DNA of 22,348 bases from the NCBI GenBank assembly GCA_045629585.1, contig JAZQRM010000108.1, forward strand, positions 1-22,348. The letters are read 5' to 3'. Source of the stretch: Taishania sp045629585 (GTDB taxonomy: Bacteria > Bacteroidota > Bacteroidia > Flavobacteriales_D > Crocinitomicaceae). The notes below the pieces were generated by a model, which ran no database searches, was not told the origin of the DNA, and saw only the letters and a program-made list of their open reading frames with translations. This document shows, piece after piece, positions 1-6,228 of the stretch. Numbering within the stretch: position 1 is the stretch's first letter; every line of letters starts with the position of its first letter. The position numbers and the translations under genes are program-made.

Positions 1-140
1 ATTTCATGACTTGTTGTTCCCTTTTTATATAATTGGTTGCATTCATCCAAAAGTTTCTTCTGGTAATCTGTTTGAGATAAAACATTATTTTCAATAAGTG
101 TCATCAACATTAAAATGATGTATAATGTACTTTTATTCAT
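1..140 (-). CDS. N-terminal part of an exported protein, cut by the window edge
   Basis: Read leftward from an ATG at 138-140, 46 complete codons stay open to the window edge. The translation begins MNKSTLYIILMLMTLIEN, a lysine followed by a hydrophobic stretch, and reaches a likely signal-peptidase site near LSQ (residues 21-23). It then turns hydrophilic (TDYQKKLLDECNQLYKKG). This is the usual look of a Bacteroidota exported protein. The hydrophilic part could be the first helix of a TPR-like domain, but too little is present to name a family. It lies about 80 bases beyond the two small-peptide genes on the same strand, so it may belong to the same transcription unit. Start and signal peptide are seen; function is unknown. 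Confidence 0.55.
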   Translation of the reverse strand, partial: MNKSTLYIILMLMTLIENNVLSQTDYQKKLLDECNQLYKKGTTSHE

Positions 141-220
141 ACTAAAAAAAAATGATTAGATTAACAATCTGGATTAACTTAAAGCAAATCAATCCAGCAG
201 GTGATAAAGATAAACTTGTA

Positions 221-505
221 TTAACTAGTATGAGTTGCCATTGCCACGAGACTTAACCAAAAAGGTGTTGGCTCACCTCCTTTACATTCATCTCGCCAAT
301 CTGAAAAGTCGGGTTGGATAGTACCTCTAGGTTGTCCAGCAACTTGGGTTGCTGTTCTTTCCTCAGAATCTGAGGTACATGGTGTGTATTTATCCCCTGG
401 ATTCCCAGTAGCCACTCGTGCACACCTACGCATAGGTGAATTGCTCTGAATTCGTCAGTCTTTAAGTTTCGCTTACTCTCTTAAAGAATTTTCAGCTTTC
501 TCCAT
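221..505 (-). pseudogene. Frame-broken small peptide gene, possible second peptide precursor
   Basis: An ATG at 503-505, 14 bases after the stop of the neighbouring small-peptide gene, begins MEKAENSLRE and meets a stop at 473-475. The same frame has a second stop at 455-457 and is then open from an ATG at 431-433 to a stop near 221 (70 codons). That open part is rich in Thr, Ser, Gly and Cys (for example ARVATGNPGDKYTPCTSDSE). Between the two stops, the neighbouring frame reads KRNLKTDEFRAI, which resembles the helical leader preceding the cleavage site in Bacteroidota peptide precursors. One reading is a precursor gene with two compensating frame shifts. Alternatives are an intact 70-codon gene starting at 433, or chance open frames. 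No family was recognised. Confidence 0.35.
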
Positions 506-519
506 AATTATTATTAATC

Positions 520-726
520 TTATTTAATAGATATACTTGATGCGATATCAGAATCACTAGTCTTACTGTCAGCATCATAATTTCCTGCTGATTTAGTTAA
601 CTGCCCTTGGCAATTAGTTATAGCTTTAGTCGTTACTCCTCCTTTAATTGGATTAAGCTTATTTTTATCTACCATAATTAAATTCAATTGGTTTAATTCA
701 GCATCAATAGTAGATCGGTTATTCAA
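520..726 (-). CDS. Small peptide with double-glycine type leader (candidate RiPP or bacteriocin precursor)
   Basis: The reading frame holds an amphipathic, Asn/Leu-rich segment ending in KNKLNPIKGG, then a Ser/Thr/Asp/Lys-rich tail of about 38 residues with one Cys, ending SDIASSISIK. A leader ending in GG followed by a polar core is the pattern of precursors processed by a peptidase-containing ABC transporter; that assignment is inference. The start is uncertain. The coordinates use a TTG at 724-726. An internal ATG lies at 670-672, which would leave too short a leader. The frame stays open to 774, where a TGA overlaps an out-of-frame ATG at 776-778. Removing one A from the AAAA run after that ATG would give an in-frame start (MKLETAIL...). 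The gene is therefore probably frame-shifted at its beginning. No modifying enzyme or transporter gene is visible. Confidence 0.4.
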   Translation of the reverse strand: MNNRSTIDAELNQLNLIMVDKNKLNPIKGGVTTKAITNCQGQLTKSAGNYDADSKTSDSDIASSISIK

Positions 727-790
727 AATAATCTTAGTTGATCTTTCAAAGTTTAGTATGGCGGTTTCTAGTTTTCATTGTAGTAAGTTA

Positions 791-819
791 TAAATATACG
801 ATTCTTTTTTATTATTCAA
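791..819 (-). promoter_or_regulatory. Possible Bacteroidota-type promoter for the small-peptide genes
   Basis: On the minus strand a TTG (817-819) is followed after 18 bases by TATATTTA (791-798), one base off the TAnnTTTG -7 element of Bacteroidota primary sigma factors. It sits 13 bases upstream of the ATG at 776-778, so the leader would be very short. In AT-rich DNA such matches can occur by chance. Confidence 0.3.
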
Positions 820-844
820 TTTTATCTAAAATAATTTACTTACA

Positions 845-1189
845 AACGGCATTAGGAATGTAAGTGTTTCATTTGTTGGGTGTTCCAAAGGAGAATAGGA
901 GGGGAGGCTTGTGTTTTGGTGAACAATTTATGTTGTGTCATTTCAGTTCCATTGTCATAGGTTAAACTTTTCTTCATTTTCTTAGATTGGCGTTTAAATT
1001 CCTTTCCAAAAGTCGTACGTACGGTCTATGCTTCTTTACTTTTAAGTTGTACCAATATTACGGTTCTGGTGGAACGTTGCTCTAATGTTTCGATTATAGA
1101 TTTATGATCTTTTCCAATAATCAAATCACTTTACCGATGTCCTCCCCGACAATTAGTTTTTCAGGATGTTCGTCTATCGATTTGGTAAC
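845..1189 (-). mobile_element. Degraded IS30-family transposase remnant
   Basis: Translation of the minus strand from about 1127 to 900 gives DLIIGKDHKSIIETLEQRST, then RTVILVQLKSKEA, a TAG stop, TVRTTFGKEFKRQSKKMKKS and LTYDNGTEMTQHKLFTKT. These match the catalytic core of IS30-type DDE transposases: the first Asp in the GDLIIG block and the second Asp in the LTYDNGxEM block. After a one-base frame change near 895, the peptide YSPLEHPTNETLTF corresponds to the family's SPWERGTNEN region with the third acidic residue. Upstream, a further shifted frame reads IDEHPEKL, like the IEERP stretch before the core. At least two frame shifts and one stop make it inactive. Terminal inverted repeats and the N-terminal helix-turn-helix part were not found, so only a fragment remains. 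Confidence 0.8.
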
Positions 1190-1207
1190 ATTTTTTTTAT
1201 AAATGTA

Positions 1208-1238
1208 TTGTTGCGTTCAGGTTATATTTTTAATTTTG
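1208..1238 (+). promoter_or_regulatory. Bacteroidota-type promoter for the small lipoprotein gene
   Basis: TAATTTTG at 1231-1238 fits the TAnnTTTG -7 consensus exactly. TTG triplets at 1208-1210 and 1211-1213 lie 20 and 17 bases upstream, the usual distance for the -33 element. The box ends 29 bases before the ATG at 1268, leaving room for a short leader. The match is seen; promoter activity is inferred. Confidence 0.5.
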
Positions 1239-1267
1239 GGTTTTAAATAAAATTAATATTACTACAC

Positions 1268-1690
1268 ATGAAAAAAATCTTAATGATCGCATTGGTGTCT
1301 ATCTTGGCATTTGCATGTAAAAAAGAAGTGAAAATTGAAAAAAACCTTTGGAAAAAAGGAGGGGAATGGACAATTTCTAAAATGACTTATGCTACCACTT
1401 ATCAAGGACAACAATTAGGAGCTGGAGCATATACTAATGCAGGGATGCTTACTTTCAATGAAGGAGGAACGGGGACTTATGTGTTTAAACAGGATGGAAA
1501 TAATGAAACTGGAATTTTCACTTATTCAAATACAGAAACACAAATGAAATTGAAATTTGATAGTGATCCAGAAATTACTTTTGATATGACATGGGAAAAA
1601 GATAAAGTTTCTCTAGTTGGTGAGACTTACACAGATAATGGATTCTTTACTACAACAACAAAATATACTTACGATTTAGTGAAAAACTAA
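1268..1690 (+). CDS. Small lipocalin-like lipoprotein
   Basis: This 140-residue protein starts MKKILMIALVSILAFACKKE. A short basic N-terminus and hydrophobic core lead to Cys17, the probable lipidation site, although the -3 position is Ala rather than the usual Leu. The remainder has alternating polar and hydrophobic strands, with Trp in WKKGGEWTISKM and WEKDKVSL, and many Thr, Gly and Asn residues. This resembles the small lipocalin-like lipoproteins common in Flavobacteriia, which are usually of unknown function. It is probably anchored in the inner or outer membrane on the periplasmic side. The basic residues just after the Cys do not look like a strong surface-export signal. It stands alone between its own promoter-like element and a terminator. 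Confidence 0.65.
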   Translation: MKKILMIALVSILAFACKKEVKIEKNLWKKGGEWTISKMTYATTYQGQQLGAGAYTNAGMLTFNEGGTGTYVFKQDGNNETGIFTYSNTETQMKLKFDSDPEITFDMTWEKDKVSLVGETYTDNGFFTTTTKYTYDLVKN

Positions 1691-1708
1691 TCGGATTTTA
1701 ATAATATG

Positions 1709-1742
1709 AACAGCCTGTATGATTAACGCAGGCTGTTTTTTT
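1709..1742 (+). terminator. Rho-independent terminator
   Basis: AACAGCCTG (1709-1717) pairs perfectly with CAGGCTGTT (1729-1737) across an 11-base loop and is followed by a T run to 1742. It lies 18 bases after the lipoprotein stop codon. The opposite gene ends at 1746 on the far side. The minus-strand flank lacks a clean T run, so termination is mainly rightward. Confidence 0.85.
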
Positions 1743-1745
1743 ATG

Positions 1746-3431
1746 CTAATAGAAAACAGCAGCAGAAACATACCATGTGTTGTTTTCTCCTTTCTTGCTA
1801 GGTGTTTCTGGAATAGTAATTTTAATTTTATGTTTTCCAGCCTTCAATTCTCCCAATGAAATCCAATACGGATTTGTAACCTGACCCGGACACCAATTAG
1901 AGCGACTCAAATCGGAGGAACTTAATCCATTCTCAAAATTTCCACTTGCTGGGTTTTGATTGCGATATGTTCCACAATCAGATCTCCAAGGGAAAAGATT
2001 AAACACTAGGCTTCCATCTAAGTAAACCTTATTTTCTTTTGGGGTAAATTCATCTCCCATGCTATGACCACCGTGTCCTGTGGTTATAAGACGTAGCTTG
2101 ACTTTGGACTGGTCTTGTAAAAGTTCAAATTCTACTTCTATGCCAGCGGTATCTAAGAAATGATGTGGATAGTCCTGTCCAGCCATTTCCATCATTGGGA
2201 CTGTATTAAATAATGAAATCACATTTTTAAATGGAATTTCATCTGAAGGGTGTGCTGTTATATTTGCTGAAATTTTGTGCCCCTTAGCGGTCCAGGTACC
2301 GATATTGAATCCGATATAGACTTTTTTACCGGATAGGAGCGATGCAAATTCGGTAATATCTTGTCGATAGTAATTTACATCATTCCAAACTCGGTTCTTT
2401 AAGGCTAGATAGTTGTAATGACCTGTACCAAAACTGGTAAAAAACCTCATAAGTTCGTAAGGAGGTTGATAGTTATCTGTTCTTACCGTTCCATGATATT
2501 TCCCCGAATTTTGTGGATAAGTTGGTAGGGACTTGAAGTCTGTTGTTAGCGCTTGTATGTACTTTTCTCCTTGCTCTTCTGTTAGTAGAAAGACAGTGCC
2601 AGTTCGATCATATGCATCTCCCGTCGAAAATTGAGTTACGTCTAAAAAAAGGTGCTCATTGGTAAAGGATGGTAGTGTGATTTCTCGTAAAACGATAGTC
2701 CCGTTTCCTGCATGTATGTATTGGTCTTGATAATTTTTTTCGTCCGGGGAATAGCCTAGATAGACCGTGTCAATAATAGGGATGTTGGTAAAAAGATTTT
2801 GCCACTGCAAATGACGAAAAGTTTCTTTATCATAGAGTAAATCTATATTGGGTAGTTGAAAGGTCTTGGGTAGACTTTTTGTTGTCTCTATTTTCTTTGC
2901 TAAAATCTGGTAATTACCATTTATGGATAACTCTAAGACAACTCCTTCTTTTATACCAATTGTGTTTGGACCACCAAATCCTTGGATTTCGTCCGTTATC
3001 CATAGGTCAATACTGTTTGAATTTATAGTCGTTTGGTATAAATAGCAGGTGTGATTAAAGATCTTTTTTGTCTCTTTTCGTTTTGTAAGAACTGCGTTTT
3101 TATGACTGAAAGTATCTTTGTGCCAAATGAATCCACCTTCTCTCAATAAGCTACCTTGTAAATAGGTCGTGTCGTTTTGAATAATGGTTAATACATCTTT
3201 TGATCTTTGATTTCCATCAAATACGCGATGTTTACTTATGTACGAAGGGCCAATTGATGACACATACAGTACACTGGCGTTTTCGTCATTGTATGGCGTT
3301 ATTGTTTCACCGTTAGAGCTTGTTTCATAAAAGATACGAGTGTGTCTATGTTGTGCAAAGGACCAATTGGTTAGAATAAATAAAGTAAGGAAGAAGGAGG
3401 GGATGAGGTTGAAACTCGAGGTCATTTTCAT
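1746..3431 (-). CDS. Exported PNGase F-like protein with a GLPGLI-like N-terminal region
   Basis: This 561-residue protein has a signal peptide ending near SFAQ (24-27). Residues about 28-190 resemble the GLPGLI family (LWITDEI at 143-149, GGPNTIGIKEGVVLEL at 153-168). Residues about 220-561 resemble the two jelly-roll domains of peptide:N-glycosidase F, which removes N-glycans from glycoproteins. Landmarks are YDR at 274-276, GTWTAKG at 378-384, GDEF at 459-462, RSDCGTYRNQNP at 483-494 and RSNWCPG at 510-516, with Cys486 and Cys514 as a likely disulfide. From memory of the Elizabethkingia enzyme (Asp60, Glu118, Glu206), the equivalents here are Asp275, Gly378 and Glu461. One acidic position is therefore lost, and deglycosylating activity is uncertain. 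I see no type IX sorting domain at the C-terminus. It is transcribed alone and divergently from the barrel-protein gene. Confidence 0.7.
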   Translation of the reverse strand: MKMTSSFNLIPSFFLTLFILTNWSFAQHRHTRIFYETSSNGETITPYNDENASVLYVSSIGPSYISKHRVFDGNQRSKDVLTIIQNDTTYLQGSLLREGGFIWHKDTFSHKNAVLTKRKETKKIFNHTCYLYQTTINSNSIDLWITDEIQGFGGPNTIGIKEGVVLELSINGNYQILAKKIETTKSLPKTFQLPNIDLLYDKETFRHLQWQNLFTNIPIIDTVYLGYSPDEKNYQDQYIHAGNGTIVLREITLPSFTNEHLFLDVTQFSTGDAYDRTGTVFLLTEEQGEKYIQALTTDFKSLPTYPQNSGKYHGTVRTDNYQPPYELMRFFTSFGTGHYNYLALKNRVWNDVNYYRQDITEFASLLSGKKVYIGFNIGTWTAKGHKISANITAHPSDEIPFKNVISLFNTVPMMEMAGQDYPHHFLDTAGIEVEFELLQDQSKVKLRLITTGHGGHSMGDEFTPKENKVYLDGSLVFNLFPWRSDCGTYRNQNPASGNFENGLSSSDLSRSNWCPGQVTNPYWISLGELKAGKHKIKITIPETPSKKGENNTWYVSAAVFY

Positions 3432-3508
3432 AGAATAATAGTGTACATTTATTGAGATAAAAGTAAGAAGTAAATTAAAAAAGTGAAGGTTTAAAGAATA
3501 AATATTTC

Positions 3509-3533
3509 TTGTAATTTCTTTTTGCTATTTTTG
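3509..3533 (+). promoter_or_regulatory. Possible promoter for the barrel protein / Nif3 / zinc-ribbon genes
   Basis: TATTTTTG at 3526-3533 fits the Bacteroidota -7 box TAnnTTTG exactly and lies 24 bases before the ATG at 3558. The nearest upstream TTG is at 3509-3511, only 14 bases away and shorter than usual. That makes the -33 part doubtful. Confidence 0.35.
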
Positions 3534-3557
3534 GATAGCACCAAAAGATATACATCA

Positions 3558-4319
3558 ATGAAAAAAGGATTATTAGCGTCTATACTACTTACTGCGACTC
3601 ATTTGTCATTTGGACAAATTCAGATTGGAGGAAATCAGCCAATTATCGAAGAGAAAGCACAAGAGAAAGTTGTGAAAAAAGAAAAGGAAAGAGATACGAC
3701 AAAGTATTCCGCTGAAATTTTCATTGGTGCCTCTGTTATGTCTACCTTTAGAAGTTTGGGTGAAAATCCGAATGTTTTGTTTGGTAAAGAGTTAAATGAA
3801 AGAGAAAATGAAACAGCTGTAGTGAAACCAGCTTTTCAGTTAGGATTTCGTAAAAACTTAAATAGTTTTTTGAAGATTGAAGTATCAGGTTCTTATTATC
3901 AAGGAGGGTTAAGATATGGTGGTACGGTTGGTGATAGTTCGTATAATTATTCAGTGAATTACAATAATTTTGGAATCGGATTGAAACTCTACTATTATCA
4001 TTCATTTAATAAATGGGATGTAATCGCTGGAGCGGGTGTTATGCCTAATTTTAGAATGAAAACCAAGCGAGTTGACACCTATATCGTGGACGGTCGATCA
4101 AGTACAGAAGAATCCAAAAGCAAAGAAGGACAAAATAATATTGGAATTAATATTCTAGTGAATGCTGGATTACAATATAATTTTCATCCCCGAGTTGGTT
4201 TTTTTGGAATGGTAGAGTACCGCACAGATCTTACCAATCAATTCATGAAATACGAACCGTTTAAGCAGAAAAATTACGGGATAGGTGCTACCTTTGGAAT
4301 CGTTTTTAAAATAAAATAA
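3558..4319 (+). CDS. Outer-membrane beta-barrel protein of unknown function
   Basis: The start is placed at the ATG at 3558, because it opens a clear signal peptide (MKKGLLASILLTATHLSFGQ, cleaved after about residue 20). The frame continues upstream to a TTG at 3522, but the extra residues are hydrophilic and would spoil that signal, and they overlap the promoter-like box. The mature part begins with a charged, Glu/Lys-rich stretch (residues about 33-48). It is followed by repeated amphipathic strands with Tyr and Gly (SGSYYQGGLRYGG, NNFGIGLKLYYYHS, GLQYNFHPRVGFFGMVEYR) and ends GIGATFGIVFKIK. This is the pattern of an eight-strand or similar porin-like outer-membrane barrel. Its stop codon overlaps the next ATG by one base (TAATG), so translation with nif3 is probably coupled. 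The substrate is unknown. Confidence 0.6.
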   Translation: MKKGLLASILLTATHLSFGQIQIGGNQPIIEEKAQEKVVKKEKERDTTKYSAEIFIGASVMSTFRSLGENPNVLFGKELNERENETAVVKPAFQLGFRKNLNSFLKIEVSGSYYQGGLRYGGTVGDSSYNYSVNYNNFGIGLKLYYYHSFNKWDVIAGAGVMPNFRMKTKRVDTYIVDGRSSTEESKSKEGQNNIGINILVNAGLQYNFHPRVGFFGMVEYRTDLTNQFMKYEPFKQKNYGIGATFGIVFKIK

Positions 4320-5413
4320 TGATAATAAAGGAAATTGTTAATTACCTAGAGGAGTTGGCTCCACCTTCGAGTCAAGAGGATTATGATAATTCCGGTTTGA
4401 TAGTCGGAGATATGCAGATGGAGTTTACAAGCGCCTTGATTTGCTTGGATTCAACAGAAGATGTAGTAGACGAAGCTATTAGAACGGGAAGTAATCTTAT
4501 TATTGCACATCACCCAATTGTCTTTAAAGGACTAAGAAAGTTAACAAATGCCAATTACATAGAACGTGTTGTAGCTAAGTGTATTAAAAATGATATTGCC
4601 TTATATGCAATTCACACGAATCTAGATAATTATCGTTTTGGTGTAAGTCACGAAATGGCGAATCGTTTAGGTTTAATTAATCAAACGGTATTAGAACCTA
4701 AAAACAATTCACTTCAAAAAATAAGTGTTTTTGTACCTGTGGATTATCTTGAAGTTGTTTCTAAAGCGATGTTTGAAGCGGGTGCGGGGTCTGTCGGTGA
4801 TTATTCTTCGTGTAGTTTCCAAACGAACGGAATCGGAACTTTCTTGCCAGAAGAAAAAGCTCAACCTTTTTTGGGAGAAGTAGGGACTGTGCAAAAAGTG
4901 AATGAGGTTAAGCTGGAATGTATCGTCACAAAACATGTAGCAGCTAGCGTTATTCGAGCGATGAAGGCCGCTCATCCTTATGAAGAGGTGGCGTATGATC
5001 GTATCCAATTGCTTAATCAAAATCAATATGAAGGTGCGGGTATCATTGGGGATTTACCTGAACCTATGGATACAATGGAAGTGTTAAATAACATTAAAAA
5101 TGTTTTTCATTGCGGTACGGTACGTTTTACAAAACCAGTCAAAGATAAAATTCAAAAAATTGCATTGTGTGGAGGGTCCGGGTCTTTTTTATTAGGAAAA
5201 GCAATGGCTAAAAATGCAGATCTTTATTTGACAGCTGATTTTAAATATCATGAATTTTTTGATGCTGAAAATAAAATTGTGATCGCAGATATCGGTCATT
5301 ATGAAAGCGAACAATTTACAATTCATTTATTAGGTGCTATTTTGACGAAAAATTTTCCTAAATTTGCATTTCGTTTAACGAGCATAAATACGAATCCAAT
5401 AAATTATTTATAA
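4319..5413 (+). CDS. Nif3-like (DUF34) dinuclear metal centre protein
   Basis: This 364-residue protein has the metal-binding landmarks of the Nif3/DUF34 family. These are AHHPIVFKGLRKL with His64 and His65, HTNLDNYRFG with Asp103, and IGHYESEQF near the C-terminus with His327 and Glu331. The length matches the longer bacterial form that carries a PII/CutA-like insert between the two halves (residues about 130-235, including HPYEEVAYD). Family members form toroidal hexamers with two metal ions per subunit. They are cytoplasmic, and their reaction is unsettled; GTP cyclohydrolase type 1-like annotations are common but weakly supported. It starts inside the stop codon of the barrel-protein gene and ends three bases before the zinc-ribbon gene. 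The Nif3 and zinc-ribbon pairing recurs in Bacteroidota, from general knowledge. Confidence 0.88.
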   Translation: MIIKEIVNYLEELAPPSSQEDYDNSGLIVGDMQMEFTSALICLDSTEDVVDEAIRTGSNLIIAHHPIVFKGLRKLTNANYIERVVAKCIKNDIALYAIHTNLDNYRFGVSHEMANRLGLINQTVLEPKNNSLQKISVFVPVDYLEVVSKAMFEAGAGSVGDYSSCSFQTNGIGTFLPEEKAQPFLGEVGTVQKVNEVKLECIVTKHVAASVIRAMKAAHPYEEVAYDRIQLLNQNQYEGAGIIGDLPEPMDTMEVLNNIKNVFHCGTVRFTKPVKDKIQKIALCGGSGSFLLGKAMAKNADLYLTADFKYHEFFDAENKIVIADIGHYESEQFTIHLLGAILTKNFPKFAFRLTSINTNPINYL

Positions 5414-5416
5414 TAT

Positions 5417-6163
5417 ATGGCAACTGCAACTAAAAAAGAGGCATCTGTAGCTGAAAAATTAGACGCTCTTTATCAACTACAAAATATTGACTCTGAAATC
5501 GATAGAATTCGCACGATCCGTGGTGAACTTCCGTTGGAAGTTGAGGACCTAGAAGACGAGGTGAGTGGTCTTGAGACACGCATTGCTAAAATCGTTGAGG
5601 AGGTAAAAGAGTTAGAAACTGAAGTTTCTGATCGTAAAAACGCAACTAAAGACGCGGAAGCTTCTATTGCGAAATATAAAGAACAACAAAATAACGTTCG
5701 TAATAATCGTGAATTTGACTCAATCGCTAAAGAAATTGAGTTCCAAGAATTGGAAATAAAATTACACGACAAAAAATCGAAAGAAGCAAAAGTTAAAGTA
5801 GCTCAAAAGAAAGAAGTCTTAGAGGAAGCAAAACAACGTTTGAATTTCCGTAAAGAGGATTTGGCAATCAAAAAAGCTGAATTGGATGAAATTGTTGCTG
5901 AAACTCAAAAAGAAGAAGAGCAATTGTTAGCTAAGTCGGATAAAGCGAAGGAAGGTATTGAAACACGTCTAGTACAAGCTTATAATCGTTTACGTGAAAA
6001 CGCTCGTAATGGTTTGGCTGTGGTGGAAGTAGAAAGAGATTCTTGTGGAGGATGTTTTAACTCAATTCCACCTCAAAGACAGTTGGATATTCAAATGAAA
6101 AAGCGAGTAATCGTTTGCGAACACTGTGGTCGTATTTTGGTTCCAACTCAAATCGAAGATTAA
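5417..6163 (+). CDS. Coiled-coil protein with C-terminal C4 zinc ribbon
   Basis: This 248-residue protein has a long coiled coil over residues about 15-185, dense in Glu and Lys with regular hydrophobic spacing. A compact C-terminal zinc ribbon follows: Cys210-x2-Cys213 (CGGCFNSIPPQR) and Cys234-x2-Cys237 (CEHCGRILVP). This matches the C4-type zinc-ribbon family (zf-RING_7, related to the Chlamydia CT398 / Helicobacter HP0958 structures). Characterised members bind nucleic acid or act as scaffolds for secretion or flagellar components. The role in non-flagellated Bacteroidota is not known. It is probably cytoplasmic. It follows nif3 after three bases and ends before a hairpin with a T run, so it is the last gene of that unit. 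Confidence 0.8.
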   Translation: MATATKKEASVAEKLDALYQLQNIDSEIDRIRTIRGELPLEVEDLEDEVSGLETRIAKIVEEVKELETEVSDRKNATKDAEASIAKYKEQQNNVRNNREFDSIAKEIEFQELEIKLHDKKSKEAKVKVAQKKEVLEEAKQRLNFRKEDLAIKKAELDEIVAETQKEEEQLLAKSDKAKEGIETRLVQAYNRLRENARNGLAVVEVERDSCGGCFNSIPPQRQLDIQMKKRVIVCEHCGRILVPTQIED

Positions 6164-6187
6164 TCATACGATTTAAATAAATTTAAG

Positions 6188-6216
6188 GAGGCGAGTGTTT
6201 TACTTGCCTCTTTTTT
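6188..6216 (+). terminator. Rho-independent terminator (or attenuator) before the helicase gene
   Basis: GAGGCGAG (6188-6195) pairs with CTTGCCTC (6203-6210), eight pairs including one G-T, around a seven-base loop, followed by six T. It lies 25 bases after the zinc-ribbon stop. The helicase ATG is only 13 bases beyond the T run and preceded by AAAAGGAA. If the helicase has no promoter of its own inside this hairpin, the structure may act as an attenuator. Confidence 0.75.
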
Positions 6217-6228
6217 GTAAAAGGAATT

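Noticed and set aside
3522..3557. Upstream TTG start for the barrel protein
   Set aside because: The added residues are hydrophilic and would disrupt the signal peptide, and the stretch overlaps a promoter-like box. The ATG at 3558 is better.
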